This document shows positions 40,453-50,251 of a DNA stretch of 64,000 nucleotides, piece by piece (positions within the stretch are counted from its first letter, which is position 1; each line of letters begins with the position of its first letter). A program made the translations under genes and the position numbers. Below the pieces are notes generated by a model that did not search any database, was not told the DNA's origin, and worked only from the letters and a program-made list of their open reading frames with translations. Origin of the DNA: Desulfococcus sp. 4484_241 (GTDB lineage: Bacteria > Desulfobacterota > Desulfobacteria > Desulfobacterales > Desulfosudaceae); assembly GCA_002085115.1 (NCBI GenBank), contig MZGQ01000019.1:17191-81190 (forward strand), in the 5' to 3' direction.

Positions 40453-41601
40453 ATGAAACCACTCAAAATAGCAGTAGTCATACCGAAATACGGACTGCTC
40501 GGCGGCGCCGAAGGGTTTGCCTCCGAACTTACCAAACGGCTGTCTGTTCGCGATGAGTTCGATATGCACGTTTTTGCCAACCGTTGGAAGTCCGGGGATG
40601 AGCCGATAGCTTTCCACCATGTACCGATTATCCGGTTTCCGCGCTGGTTGGAACCGATCAGTTTTGCCTGGTTTGCCGCAAGGCTTTTGAAAAAATGGAA
40701 TTTTGACGTGGTGCACAGCCATGAAAGGATATTTGCGATGGATATCCTCTCCTTTCATGGCATACCCCACCTGGCATGGCGCCGCAACGTAAGGCGTAAG
40801 GCCCCTGGGTTGTTTGACCTGGCAACTGCATGGGTAGAAAAAAAAGGTGTTACCTGCCATCGCTTAAAAAAAATAATGCCCGTCTCTTCTCTTGTGGCAA
40901 GGGAGCTTGAAAGACTTTACAATGTGCCAAAGGGAAAAATAAGGTTGGCCTATCCCGGTGTTTCTTTGGAACGTTTTGATCGATATGACCGGGAACGATG
41001 CCGCATGGAAATCCGGGCCATGCATGGTTTTTCCGGAGATGATCTTGTGCTTCTGTTTGTTGGCATGAATTTCGAAGTAAAAAGGCTTGACCTTGTTGTA
41101 AGGGGTATAGCCGAATTGAAACAAAACGGAAAAACCGGTAAAGTTCCTGGTCTTCTGGTTGTCGGCAAAGGGGATGCAAAAAAATACAGCCGGCTGGCTG
41201 AGAATTGCGGGATAGGCGGCCTTGTTAAGTTTGCCGGTGAGCAGCAGGATGTGGTGCCCTATTATCTGGCTTGCGACGCACTTGCCATGCCCTCGGTATA
41301 CGACACTTTCGGCATGGTAGTGCTGGAAGCCATGGCTGCATGTTTGCCGGTTATTATTTCTGAAAACGTTGGCGCAAAGGATATCGTAGAACCGGGCATA
41401 CATGGATATGTTTTGCCAAACGATGCCCGGCCGGGTAATATGGCAAAGGTTCTGACAAAACTCGCAGACACCGGTAAACGTACAAGGATGGCCACAGAGT
41501 GCAGAAAAAGGGCGGAGCGTTTTTCATGGGAACGGTTGGCCGATGACCTTGCATCCCTGTACCTCGATATCGGTTTGGATAAATCAGGACCTACCCCTTA
41601 A
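40453..41601 (+). CDS. GT4 family glycosyltransferase
   Basis: VIPKYGLLGGAEGFASELTKRL, LAMPSVYDTFGMVVLEAMAACLPVIISENVGAKDIV; ORF could start at 40399. Confidence 0.9.
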   Translation: MKPLKIAVVIPKYGLLGGAEGFASELTKRLSVRDEFDMHVFANRWKSGDEPIAFHHVPIIRFPRWLEPISFAWFAARLLKKWNFDVVHSHERIFAMDILSFHGIPHLAWRRNVRRKAPGLFDLATAWVEKKGVTCHRLKKIMPVSSLVARELERLYNVPKGKIRLAYPGVSLERFDRYDRERCRMEIRAMHGFSGDDLVLLFVGMNFEVKRLDLVVRGIAELKQNGKTGKVPGLLVVGKGDAKKYSRLAENCGIGGLVKFAGEQQDVVPYYLACDALAMPSVYDTFGMVVLEAMAACLPVIISENVGAKDIVEPGIHGYVLPNDARPGNMAKVLTKLADTGKRTRMATECRKRAERFSWERLADDLASLYLDIGLDKSGPTP

Positions 41602-41809
41602 CCGAACTTTCTCTTTCCATACAAGACTGTTTAAGCGCTGATGCGGCTTGAGGTAAAGACAGATTAAGCAAAGCTGGAAAGTTTGTCAAAAACCTTGTTT
41701 TTACCCATTGTTAATTGTAATATGATTCTGTTTTACAGCCATAAGGTTTGGCCCGTTATAAGATGAGGGGCTTGTTAAATTCAAAACAGAGGGAGATGTT
41801 GTGCAGGGC

Positions 41810-42679
41810 ATGAAAAAGGCGATCTTTTTCCCGGCCATTGTCTGCATGGTGGCACTCCTTGCCTCATGTGCTGACAGAAAACCTGCGCCTACGCAAAATT
41901 ACATAACCAACAGACTGAAAATGCAGTTTGTGTATGTGCCGCCCGGCAGTTTCCTCATGGGCAGCCCATCGAATGCAACAGGACGGTTTGATGATGAGAC
42001 TCTTCACAAGGTGAAAATCACGAAGGGGTTTTACATGCAGACAACCGAGGTTACCCAGAGACAGTGGGAAACTGTAATGCATGCCAACCCATCAAGATTC
42101 AAATCGTGCGGTTATAACTGCCCTGTGGAAAACGTCTCCTGGAACGATGTGCAGCAGTTCATCAGAAAACTGAACAAGCTGGAGCCGGGCAAAAGATACA
42201 GGCTGCCGACGGAAGCAGAGTGGGAATATGCCTGCAGGCTTGGTGCTGAAAAGAATAATATAGTTGTTGACAGCATCAACATAGTGCGCTCTGCACTTTT
42301 CCCGAAAACCGATTGTCTTCCAACCGATATCGCCAACTATGATGGAAACTTTCCGCTTAAAGGCTGCCCAGCGGGAAAATTCAGGGGAACAACCACGCCA
42401 GCAGGCAGTTTTCCGCCAAGCGACATCGGGTTATATGACATGGATGGGAATGTCTATGAGTGGTGCAACGATATTTACGGCCCATACCCGGATTGCACGG
42501 TGACGGACCCAAAAGGCGCGCCTGCTGGAAAAACCGGAAACAAAGGAGATATTTACAGAGTGTTTAAAGGGGGAAGCTGGTATTCCAGCGCAAGGTATTG
42601 CCGCGCCGCATACCGGGGGAAAGAAAAACCGGATTACAGGTACTGCAATATAGGTTTCAGGCTTGTAATGGAACCTTAA
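41810..42679 (+). CDS. Formylglycine-generating-enzyme (FGE/SUMF1)-fold lipoprotein
   Basis: Lipobox LLASCAD; FVYVPPGSFLMGSPSN, TEVTQRQWETVM, PVENVSWNDVQQFIRKLN, YRLPTEAEWEYACR, GSWYSSARYCRAAYR. Confidence 0.87.
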   Translation: MKKAIFFPAIVCMVALLASCADRKPAPTQNYITNRLKMQFVYVPPGSFLMGSPSNATGRFDDETLHKVKITKGFYMQTTEVTQRQWETVMHANPSRFKSCGYNCPVENVSWNDVQQFIRKLNKLEPGKRYRLPTEAEWEYACRLGAEKNNIVVDSINIVRSALFPKTDCLPTDIANYDGNFPLKGCPAGKFRGTTTPAGSFPPSDIGLYDMDGNVYEWCNDIYGPYPDCTVTDPKGAPAGKTGNKGDIYRVFKGGSWYSSARYCRAAYRGKEKPDYRYCNIGFRLVMEP

Positions 42680-42724
42680 GCTGTCTGCAATCCCGTGTTA
42701 ACCATATAACAGTAGGGGGAGCGT

Positions 42725-44215
42725 ATGTCTTTAGAACTTAAAAACAGGTATCGCACAACAACAGCAATTTTTGTATTTACGGCTCTTTTTTTATCTTTGG
42801 TTTTGTCCGCATGCGCCCCTTGGTATGAAAAGTACAACATCAGGTCGGATGAGGACCTGACGGACATTGCTGCAATTCCTGAGCTATGCAAAGCCCTCAA
42901 GGACAGTGATCCCGAAATAAGAATAAAAGCGGCCGCAGCACTTGGGAATATTGGGCCTGACGCACTGTCTGCCGTTCCGGACCTTAAAAAAGCGATGGGG
43001 GATGGTCTCTATCCTGTAAGGTCTGAAGCGGCCAACGCAATGGAAAAGATAGTTGGGAAGCTCGTCGACAAGGATAAGAAATATAGAGAGTTAATGATAT
43101 CGGTGTACATGGTCAGGCTTGAATCCAGGGACTGGATGGAACGCAGGGATGCTGCAGATAAGCTTGGAGAGATGGGACCGGTTGCGGCCAGGGCAGTCCC
43201 TGCCCTGATCAAGGCTTTGCTGGATGATAGCATATACAGCGAACATTACTATGAGGTCAGAAGATCGGCCGCCAGGGCGCTCGGGAAAATGGGGTTCAAG
43301 GCAAGGGCAGCCAATCCTGCATTGATAAAAGCCCTGGATTCCCATGACTATGATGTCCGGATAGAGGCCGCCAGGGCCCTTGGGAAAATAGGACCAAAAT
43401 CGGATAAAGCGGTTATCAGGGCGCTTAAAAAAGCTTTGGATGATCCCGATTTTGACGTGAGAAGGGAAGCTGCCATATCCCTTGGAGCCTTCGAGTCATA
43501 CGGTTCTGTCGCTACCGATGACCTGGTCAAGGCTCTTTCAGACCAGGATTTTGACGTGAAGCGTGAAGCAGCAAAGGCTCTTGGGAAAATCGGCCCAAAA
43601 ACCGACCCTGTCGTAAACGCGCTTCTTTACGCACTGCTAAATGATACAGATGAAGATGTGCGCCTGGCAGCCGTACTTGCGCTTGGAAATGTGGCTCCAC
43701 AATACAGGGCAAAGGTACTGCCCGCTGTTATTGCAGCGTTGAACGACGAGAATTCAAGGGTGAGACTTGGTGCCATTCACACAATATCGGGCTTCGGAAT
43801 ATATAATGATGAAGTTGGACAGGCCCTTGAAAGGACAGGGCACGAGGATAAATCGACAGAAGTGAAAAAAGCGGCTCTTGATACTCTTATAGAACTGAAA
43901 AGCGGCTCGACCAGGAAAGCAACCCGGAATAAAACTCAAAAAAATAAAGCCTCGGGAAAATCCTTGCCAAAAGGCATAACAGAGACGGCCATCCCGGCAG
44001 CAGGGGCGGCCGCTGCAACGGCTGTCCCGGGCAAGGGGGCGGCCGTTGGAAAAACAGTACCACCAAAAATAGTAAAAATATCCGGACCCGGACTCGCTTA
44101 TAAAAAGCTCGGAAAGCTTTTTCCAAACGAAACACCGAAAGTCCTCGAGGTGGGCGAAAAGTGGATCAAGGTCCAGAAATCAAACGGGTTGACCGGCTTT
44201 GTATCAAAAGATTAA
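42725..44215 (+). CDS. HEAT-repeat lipoprotein with C-terminal SH3b-like domain
   Basis: LVLSACAPWYE lipobox; many repeats of DxDVRxEAAxALGKIGPK; C-terminal VLEVGEKWIKVQKSNGLTGFVSKD. Confidence 0.87.
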   Translation: MSLELKNRYRTTTAIFVFTALFLSLVLSACAPWYEKYNIRSDEDLTDIAAIPELCKALKDSDPEIRIKAAAALGNIGPDALSAVPDLKKAMGDGLYPVRSEAANAMEKIVGKLVDKDKKYRELMISVYMVRLESRDWMERRDAADKLGEMGPVAARAVPALIKALLDDSIYSEHYYEVRRSAARALGKMGFKARAANPALIKALDSHDYDVRIEAARALGKIGPKSDKAVIRALKKALDDPDFDVRREAAISLGAFESYGSVATDDLVKALSDQDFDVKREAAKALGKIGPKTDPVVNALLYALLNDTDEDVRLAAVLALGNVAPQYRAKVLPAVIAALNDENSRVRLGAIHTISGFGIYNDEVGQALERTGHEDKSTEVKKAALDTLIELKSGSTRKATRNKTQKNKASGKSLPKGITETAIPAAGAAAATAVPGKGAAVGKTVPPKIVKISGPGLAYKKLGKLFPNETPKVLEVGEKWIKVQKSNGLTGFVSKD

Positions 44216-44368
44216 AGATTATGTTGTTTTAGGCAAATAAATAGAGCCCAAGACTTTTTGGGCCTTGTGCCTTGACATTACGGTATTGGAACGGCTGTCT
44301 GGGACGCGACAAACAGTATCGCAAAAACGAAAGACAATCTTTTTATAGAAACAGGCCGGCAGTTGCCT

Positions 44369-45568
44369 ATGGGTAACATAAAACTCCTTGACAACACCAT
44401 CCAGCATTACGCCTGGGGCTCACGCACGGCTATTCCAGCACTGCTTGGTTTGGCAACGCCCTCCACAGAGCCTTGCGCCGAACTTTGGATGGGTGCGCAC
44501 CCTAAGGCACCTTCCATGATAAAAGAGGACGGTGCTTTTGTGTCTCTTGCAAAAGCAATAGAGAAACAGCCGTTGAAGATGCTGGGGGAAAGCACTGCCG
44601 CCAGGTTTAACAACACCCTTCCCTTCCTTTTCAAGGTCCTTGCTTCTGAAAAACCGCTATCCATACAGGCGCACCCGGACAAGGAAACGGCGGCGCGTGG
44701 CTTTGAGCGTGAAAACAGGGCAGGCATACCTCTTGATTCTCCGGCAAGAAATTACAAGGACCCGAACCATAAACCTGAATGCCTCTGCGCCCTTACACGG
44801 TTCCATGCACTTTGCGGGTTCAGGGCGGCTGATGATCTGGCAAGGCTGTTTGATGTTCTGCTTCCACATGATGGTGAAAAACTGTGCAGGGATCTGGATA
44901 GTCCTGACGGATCCGGCCTGAGCTCTTTTTTTACAAACCTGATACAACTTTCTGAAGACCGCAGGACAGTGCTTATTAAAACAGCCGTAAAAAACGCAAG
45001 ACTGCATTCAGGCGAGGACCCCGCTTTTGAATGGATTTTAAGGCTGCATGAAGAATATCCTGCAGACATAGGGATCCTTGCGCCCGCCTTTTTAAACCTC
45101 CTGGTTCTTCAGCCCGGCGATGCTGTTTTTCTTTCTGCCGGCATACTTCATTCCTATCTTGGCGGAACAGGTATAGAGATAATGGCAAATTCCGACAACG
45201 TCCTTCGGGGAGGGCTGACCCAAAAGCATGTTGATCCGGAAGAGCTGTCAAGGGTCGTGGTGTTCAGAGAAACAGAACCACATATAGTCAAGCCGGTTTC
45301 AAGAAACGGTTGTGAAACGGTTTATCCGCTACCGGTTGAGGAGTTTGGCCTGTCTGTGCTCAGGGTGTCAAGCGGGATTGAATGCCGGACAGAACGCACA
45401 GGAGTGCCGCAGATACTTCTTTGCATCGAGGGCGAGGCGACCGTGCACGAGCATGGCGGGGATGATACCCTGCTGAAAAAAGGGAATTCAGCATTTGTTC
45501 CTGCCTGTAGCGGGCATCTCCGGGTAACAGGCGATGCCGTCATCTACTGCGCTTTTGTGCCTGCCTGA
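44369..45568 (+). CDS. manA: Mannose-6-phosphate isomerase, class I
   Basis: IQHYAWGSRTAIPALLG, AELWMGAHPKAPS, SIQAHPDKETA, GILHSYLGGTGIEIMANSDNVLRGGLTQKH. Confidence 0.94.
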   Translation: MGNIKLLDNTIQHYAWGSRTAIPALLGLATPSTEPCAELWMGAHPKAPSMIKEDGAFVSLAKAIEKQPLKMLGESTAARFNNTLPFLFKVLASEKPLSIQAHPDKETAARGFERENRAGIPLDSPARNYKDPNHKPECLCALTRFHALCGFRAADDLARLFDVLLPHDGEKLCRDLDSPDGSGLSSFFTNLIQLSEDRRTVLIKTAVKNARLHSGEDPAFEWILRLHEEYPADIGILAPAFLNLLVLQPGDAVFLSAGILHSYLGGTGIEIMANSDNVLRGGLTQKHVDPEELSRVVVFRETEPHIVKPVSRNGCETVYPLPVEEFGLSVLRVSSGIECRTERTGVPQILLCIEGEATVHEHGGDDTLLKKGNSAFVPACSGHLRVTGDAVIYCAFVPA

Positions 45569-45577
45569 ACAACCGTA

Positions 45578-46810
45578 TTAGCAGGCAAAAACCCCATTTT
45601 CGTAAATAGTCTTCTTTTTACCGCTCTTCAGAATGGCTGTCACTCTTTTCTTTTCAGTATTGACTATGTCCCAGTGGATGGCGGACTCGTTGAACCCGAG
45701 CTTTCTTTTGTCTGTTTTTTTAAGGTCAGAAGGATTCCCCGCAAAGGTGTCAAGGTAGGAGGCACCGAGCGCAACGTGACAGTTGCCGTACCTGCCACCG
45801 AAATTTTCATCAAACAGGGTGTTTGCCATGAATCTGTTGATCCTTGAAAAACGTTTGTCGGTAAGCGAAAACTCCCCAAGCCTTGCAGCGCCGTCATCCG
45901 TTGCTGTCAGGGTTCGCGCAAACGACTCCCCCTTTTCAGCACGAATTTTTACCGCCACTCCGTTTTTAAATTCAACCTTTAGCTTTGAAACAAGATTCCC
46001 GTTTCGGTAAGACGGCATATCGGCAAAATAAACTCCCTGTGTTCCACGCCAGTCAGGAGAAAGAAAGATCTCGAAACTTGGGATGTTGTGACCTGAAATG
46101 CCGATCCACTTTCTTTTTTCGCCAGGCGTTATTTCAAGGTCAATGCTATCCGACTCTATATGCAATTTTTCAATCTTCAGGCTGTTTAGCCATTTTTTGA
46201 CCGACAGTGCCTGCTGGAAGATTGTTTCCCACCTGCCAACAGCATCTCTTTTATCCAGGAAACAGGCCCGTATAATCTGCCGCGCATACTCGGCCCTGGA
46301 AATACGCGCATGCCTGGCAAGCACTGCCGTAGGATAAATGCAGAGAGTCCAGGAAAATTCCCCGCTGTTTTCACGTTTGTCAAGTATGTCACGCAGTGCT
46401 TTGCGGGACATTGCAACCTTGCCTATTTTTGCAGGATCCACGCTGCCAAGGTGGGTCAAAGAACCGGGCGCAAGCAGTGTTATATTGCCGTTTATTTTCT
46501 TTATGAGTTCCTTTTCTCCGGGAGGCACAAACAGAAGCTGTTCGTCATCAGCAAACCTGTAAAACAGCTTTTCCATTGTTGGAGTCAGGCCTGCCCTGAC
46601 CACGACCTGTTTCCCGGAAGCCACAAGTTTATGGTATACAATCTCAGCGAGCGGCAATGCGTCAAGATCGTACCGCACAACAATTATGTCATGAATTTCA
46701 AACGGGCGTGTGCGTGCCTTGAAAAGGCCCCAAAGCAATACATCGGCGTATCTTTCAAGCTGTTTTTGCGTAAACATGTCAGGCCTCTTTTGATGTAAGC
46801 GTTCCGGCAT
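45578..46810 (-). CDS. M29 family aminopeptidase (thermophilic metalloprotease type)
   Basis: LPLAEIVYHKLVASGKQVVVR, GISGHNIPSFEIFLSPDWRGTQGVYFADMPSYRNG, CHVALGASY, ESAIHWDIV. Confidence 0.87.
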   Translation of the reverse strand: MPERLHQKRPDMFTQKQLERYADVLLWGLFKARTRPFEIHDIIVVRYDLDALPLAEIVYHKLVASGKQVVVRAGLTPTMEKLFYRFADDEQLLFVPPGEKELIKKINGNITLLAPGSLTHLGSVDPAKIGKVAMSRKALRDILDKRENSGEFSWTLCIYPTAVLARHARISRAEYARQIIRACFLDKRDAVGRWETIFQQALSVKKWLNSLKIEKLHIESDSIDLEITPGEKRKWIGISGHNIPSFEIFLSPDWRGTQGVYFADMPSYRNGNLVSKLKVEFKNGVAVKIRAEKGESFARTLTATDDGAARLGEFSLTDKRFSRINRFMANTLFDENFGGRYGNCHVALGASYLDTFAGNPSDLKKTDKRKLGFNESAIHWDIVNTEKKRVTAILKSGKKKTIYENGVFAC

Positions 46811-47056
46811 TGCGCCTTGACAGTTTGTAAGAAAAATTTATATAGTTCTATCGATCAGCCAGGCTATGCGGTGATTTAGCCGTATCCTTTGCATGACTGT
46901 GTGCATCGCATCTGACAGCCTTATACCAGAAACCGGCCTGTCATCGCAACTGCTCTGTGGCTCTATGGTTTTTGCAGCGTGTGCCAGGTGTTTGACATAC
47001 TGCCCTGAACCCTGGGGGTGGACGATTTTATCTTTAACTATTCAAAGGGGGCCGCA

Positions 47057-47497
47057 ATGAAAAATGGAAAAAACGTTCTGCTCATCACAGGAGTATCCGC
47101 TGTTTTTATCTTGCTGGTAATAATGATCCTGGTAATGGCTGGGAAGAACACCGGGCCGGATAATGAAATGAATGCTGTTTTGCAGCGGATTTCCGCACTT
47201 GAGGCAAGGCTGGATAAAGTGGCCGCTGATATTAACAATCTGAAACAGGCCATGGTCAACCGGGATGAGTTTGAAAAGTTTACCACCGACTACAATAAAC
47301 GAAATACCGATATAATATTCAGGATAACCGATATCGAGGCAAAGCTTGGTATTACTCCTTCTTCAGCTTCGACCGAAGAGAAGAAACAGGCTCAAATAAG
47401 CCGGAGATTCGGCATGAAAGTCGAGCAGCTTCTTAAAATCAACGGCCTTAAATCACCCACAATATATCCGGGGCAGAAACTGAAGGTGACACAGTAG
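47057..47497 (+). CDS. Membrane-anchored coiled-coil LysM-domain protein
   Basis: N-terminal TM segment, coiled coil, C-terminal SRRFGMKVEQLLKINGLKSPTIYPGQKLKV. Confidence 0.82.
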   Translation: MKNGKNVLLITGVSAVFILLVIMILVMAGKNTGPDNEMNAVLQRISALEARLDKVAADINNLKQAMVNRDEFEKFTTDYNKRNTDIIFRITDIEAKLGITPSSASTEEKKQAQISRRFGMKVEQLLKINGLKSPTIYPGQKLKVTQ

Positions 47498-47533
47498 AAG
47501 GCGCCGGAGGCAAGGTTAAAAACCCGTCAAACA

Positions 47534-48547
47534 TTACTCAATGAACGTGCCATCGTAGTTCTCAAGCCACTGGGCAAGCCGGCTTAACCCCTCCTTTATG
47601 GTCAGGGATGGTGCATACCCCAAATCCCTCTTTGCGGCGCTTATGTCGAACCAGTGGGCAGTGGAAAGCTCCTTTGCCACAAACCTGGTCATTGGCGGTT
47701 CCTTCTTTATGCCCATGATCCTGTATCCGGCTTCAAGAGCTGCACCTACAAACCAGACGACTCCCGCGGGCAGGCTTTTTGTTACAGGAGGCAGGCCGGC
47801 CGCATCCAGGATCCCGTTTATCATATCCCACATCGGTATTGGCTCATCCTGGCTTATGAAATATATGTTACCGGAGAGGGAAGGTTTTTCAGCCAGCTTG
47901 TCGGCAGCCAGTATGTGGGCTCTTGCCGCGTCATCTATATAGATGGTATCAACAGGGTTGTCCCGCTTGGATATTCTAACCAGCCTTTTTGCCCTTGCTA
48001 TAACCCTGGGCACGAGGTGGGGATCACCCGGCCCCCATATAAGATGGGGCCTCAATATGACAGCGCACAGTTCTCCACTGACTGCCTTTTGCCTGACAAA
48101 CTGTTCGGCCTCGGCCTTTGTGCGTGTGTAGTGGGTAGGAAACCGCTTGGGATAGGGATATGACTCATCCACACCTTCCATGTCTGTCCCATCGAATATG
48201 ACGCTTGGAGAGCTTGTGTGGATCAATACCGGTACATCATGCCTCCGGCAGGCAGCAACAATATTCCTGGTCCCAAGAACGTTGGGCTTATAATATTCCA
48301 TGAAACTGCCCCAAACCCCTGGCTTTGCAGCGGTGTGAAAAACAGCATCCACACCTTTACATGCCTTTTCAACAGGGCCCGGGTCGCTTATATCGCACTG
48401 TATCTGTTCAACCCCAAGAGCGTCAAGTTCCGGGTGGAAAGATCTGGACAGGGAACAAACCGTGTCGCCACGTTTAACAAGACGTTTTACTATTGCAGAG
48501 CCCAGAAAACCGCCCCCCCCACTTACAAGGATCTTTTTTGCCATCAC
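47534..48547 (-). CDS. oleD: OleD-like NAD(P)-dependent 2-alkyl-3-ketoalkanoate reductase (3beta-HSD/epimerase family)
   Basis: VSGGGGFLGSAIVKRLVKRGD, HTAAKPGVWGSFMEYYKPNVLGTRNIV, YTRTKAEAEQFV; fourth gene after oleA-B-C. Confidence 0.9.
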   Translation of the reverse strand: MMAKKILVSGGGGFLGSAIVKRLVKRGDTVCSLSRSFHPELDALGVEQIQCDISDPGPVEKACKGVDAVFHTAAKPGVWGSFMEYYKPNVLGTRNIVAACRRHDVPVLIHTSSPSVIFDGTDMEGVDESYPYPKRFPTHYTRTKAEAEQFVRQKAVSGELCAVILRPHLIWGPGDPHLVPRVIARAKRLVRISKRDNPVDTIYIDDAARAHILAADKLAEKPSLSGNIYFISQDEPIPMWDMINGILDAAGLPPVTKSLPAGVVWFVGAALEAGYRIMGIKKEPPMTRFVAKELSTAHWFDISAAKRDLGYAPSLTIKEGLSRLAQWLENYDGTFIE

Positions 48548-48557
48548 GTCCTCATGG

Positions 48558-50240
48558 CTAAACAGAGTATTTGGTCAACTTCTGCCTCGCTGCCCATACC
48601 GCCAACTTTTCCCTGAAGATTTTTGAATTATGCCTTATATCCACAGGGAAATTATCGTGGAAAAGAATAACCTTTATATTTTTGGTAAGGTCGTGGGTTC
48701 GGGCCAGATCATAAAGCTCGGATGCCAGCTCTTTTTTGTCTATCCGTTTTCCCTTGACCACTTCGATACAGATAACCGGTGTCTGTTTCCCGCGAGGCCC
48801 AACCCCCACGAGTGCGCTTCGCGCAACATCAGGATGATTGTTGAAAATAGCTTCGCAGGGTATGGTAAAAAGCACCCTGTCTTCACAGACAACCCTATGG
48901 CTTTTTCTGCCGCAGTACCAGAACCGCCCATGATTATCCATCCAGGCAAGATCGCCCATGCGGTGCCAGAATCCGTCACCGTCCCTTATTTTTGCCGCCG
49001 CTGTATCTCTTGGGCGGTTGTAGTATTCCCTGGTAACGAGACCTCCCTTTACAACGATTTCGCCGACCTCTCCAGGGCCTACGAGAAGGTCGTCGGACCA
49101 CTCCCCGATCGGGTCATCCGTTATTACTATCAGCCTTACCATTGTACCTTCCAATGGACGACCCACGCAATTTCCAAACCCCTGTTCCGTCATCTGCCTG
49201 GTTTCCGTCAGTATTTCCCTGCTGCCGATAGATATAATCGGGACAGCTTCAGAAGCTCCGTAAGGCGTATGGACCTGAGCTTCACCTTCAAGAGCGTGGG
49301 AAAACTGCTCGATATTTGCAGGATGGACCGGCGCGCCAGCAGAGACTACACGCCTTAACGATGGAAGTTTTATGTTGCGCTTACGGCAGTAGGCTCCAAC
49401 ACGGTTCAACAGGGCAGGAGATGCGAACATGTTTGTAACACCGTGGTTTGTGATCCCTTCTATTATTCTTTCAGGATTTACAAACGCCGGTTTCGTTGGA
49501 TCCATATCCGGAATAACCGCAGTCATGCCAAGTGCAGGATCGAAAAGTGCGAACAGCGGGAAGGTGGGAAGATCCACCTCGTCCGGCCCTATCTGAAAAT
49601 GATTTTGTATCTGCTGTATCTGGGCATCGAAATTCCCATGGGTATAAACGACTCCTTTGGCAGGCCCTGTACTTCCGGTCGTGAAAAGAACGGCGGCTGT
49701 TTCATGGGCCAAAGTTTCAGATGTCCTGTAATCTTCCGAGCCCGACTGCCGTATCTGTTCAAGAGTCGGGCCTCCCCAGAACCATCGTCGCCCTACAGTC
49801 ACCCATGTTTTAACGGTTTTGAAAAATCGCGGATAGATTTTGCGAAGAACATGGGCCTCGGGAATGCCTATAAACGCCTGCGGATTCGTCTCTGCAAAAC
49901 AGCTTACCATACGCTTTATCCCCATTCCGGGATCGACAACAACCGGAACAATACCGGCCTTAAACAGTGCGAAAACCAGGGAAAAAAAGTCCAGGCTCGG
50001 CCTTACCATCAATATTGTGCGTGTTCCCCTGTGTATGCCTGCCTTTTCAAGCCCGCTTGCAAGCCGGTTGGAATCCGCATCAAGCTGGGCAAAGGTTAAA
50101 TGGGTATACGAGACACGACCCTCCCTGTCTCTTGAATGTGGATATATAACGGCCTTCTTGTATGGATGCCGTTCAACCATCGCAGCAAGACGGTGAGCAA
50201 TATTCAAAACGTTTCTTTGCCGGTTTTTATCCATGAGCAA
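48558..50240 (-). CDS. oleC: OleC-like beta-lactone synthetase (AMP-binding family)
   Basis: AVLFTTGSTGPAKGVVYTHGNF, FPLFALFDPALGMTAVIPDMDPTKPA, TPYGASEAVP, RMGDLAWMDNHGRFWYCGRKSH. Confidence 0.92.
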   Translation of the reverse strand: MLMDKNRQRNVLNIAHRLAAMVERHPYKKAVIYPHSRDREGRVSYTHLTFAQLDADSNRLASGLEKAGIHRGTRTILMVRPSLDFFSLVFALFKAGIVPVVVDPGMGIKRMVSCFAETNPQAFIGIPEAHVLRKIYPRFFKTVKTWVTVGRRWFWGGPTLEQIRQSGSEDYRTSETLAHETAAVLFTTGSTGPAKGVVYTHGNFDAQIQQIQNHFQIGPDEVDLPTFPLFALFDPALGMTAVIPDMDPTKPAFVNPERIIEGITNHGVTNMFASPALLNRVGAYCRKRNIKLPSLRRVVSAGAPVHPANIEQFSHALEGEAQVHTPYGASEAVPIISIGSREILTETRQMTEQGFGNCVGRPLEGTMVRLIVITDDPIGEWSDDLLVGPGEVGEIVVKGGLVTREYYNRPRDTAAAKIRDGDGFWHRMGDLAWMDNHGRFWYCGRKSHRVVCEDRVLFTIPCEAIFNNHPDVARSALVGVGPRGKQTPVICIEVVKGKRIDKKELASELYDLARTHDLTKNIKVILFHDNFPVDIRHNSKIFREKLAVWAARQKLTKYSV

Positions 50241-50251
50241 CTTAAAAAAAT

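Noticed and set aside
27832-41601. Integrative element bounded by tRNA-Val attachment repeats
   Set aside because: No integrase gene and no second copy of the tRNA 3' end was seen in the window, so only compositional/gene-content evidence is claimed.
44235-44262. Hairpin AGCCCAA-gactt-TTTGGGC as a rho-independent terminator
   Set aside because: On the + strand it is not followed by a T-run; the T-rich side is on the minus strand, where no gene ends nearby. Too weak to list.
49443-50099. 218-aa plus-strand ORF
   Set aside because: Antisense to oleC, which carries clear AMP-binding motifs; no domain of its own.
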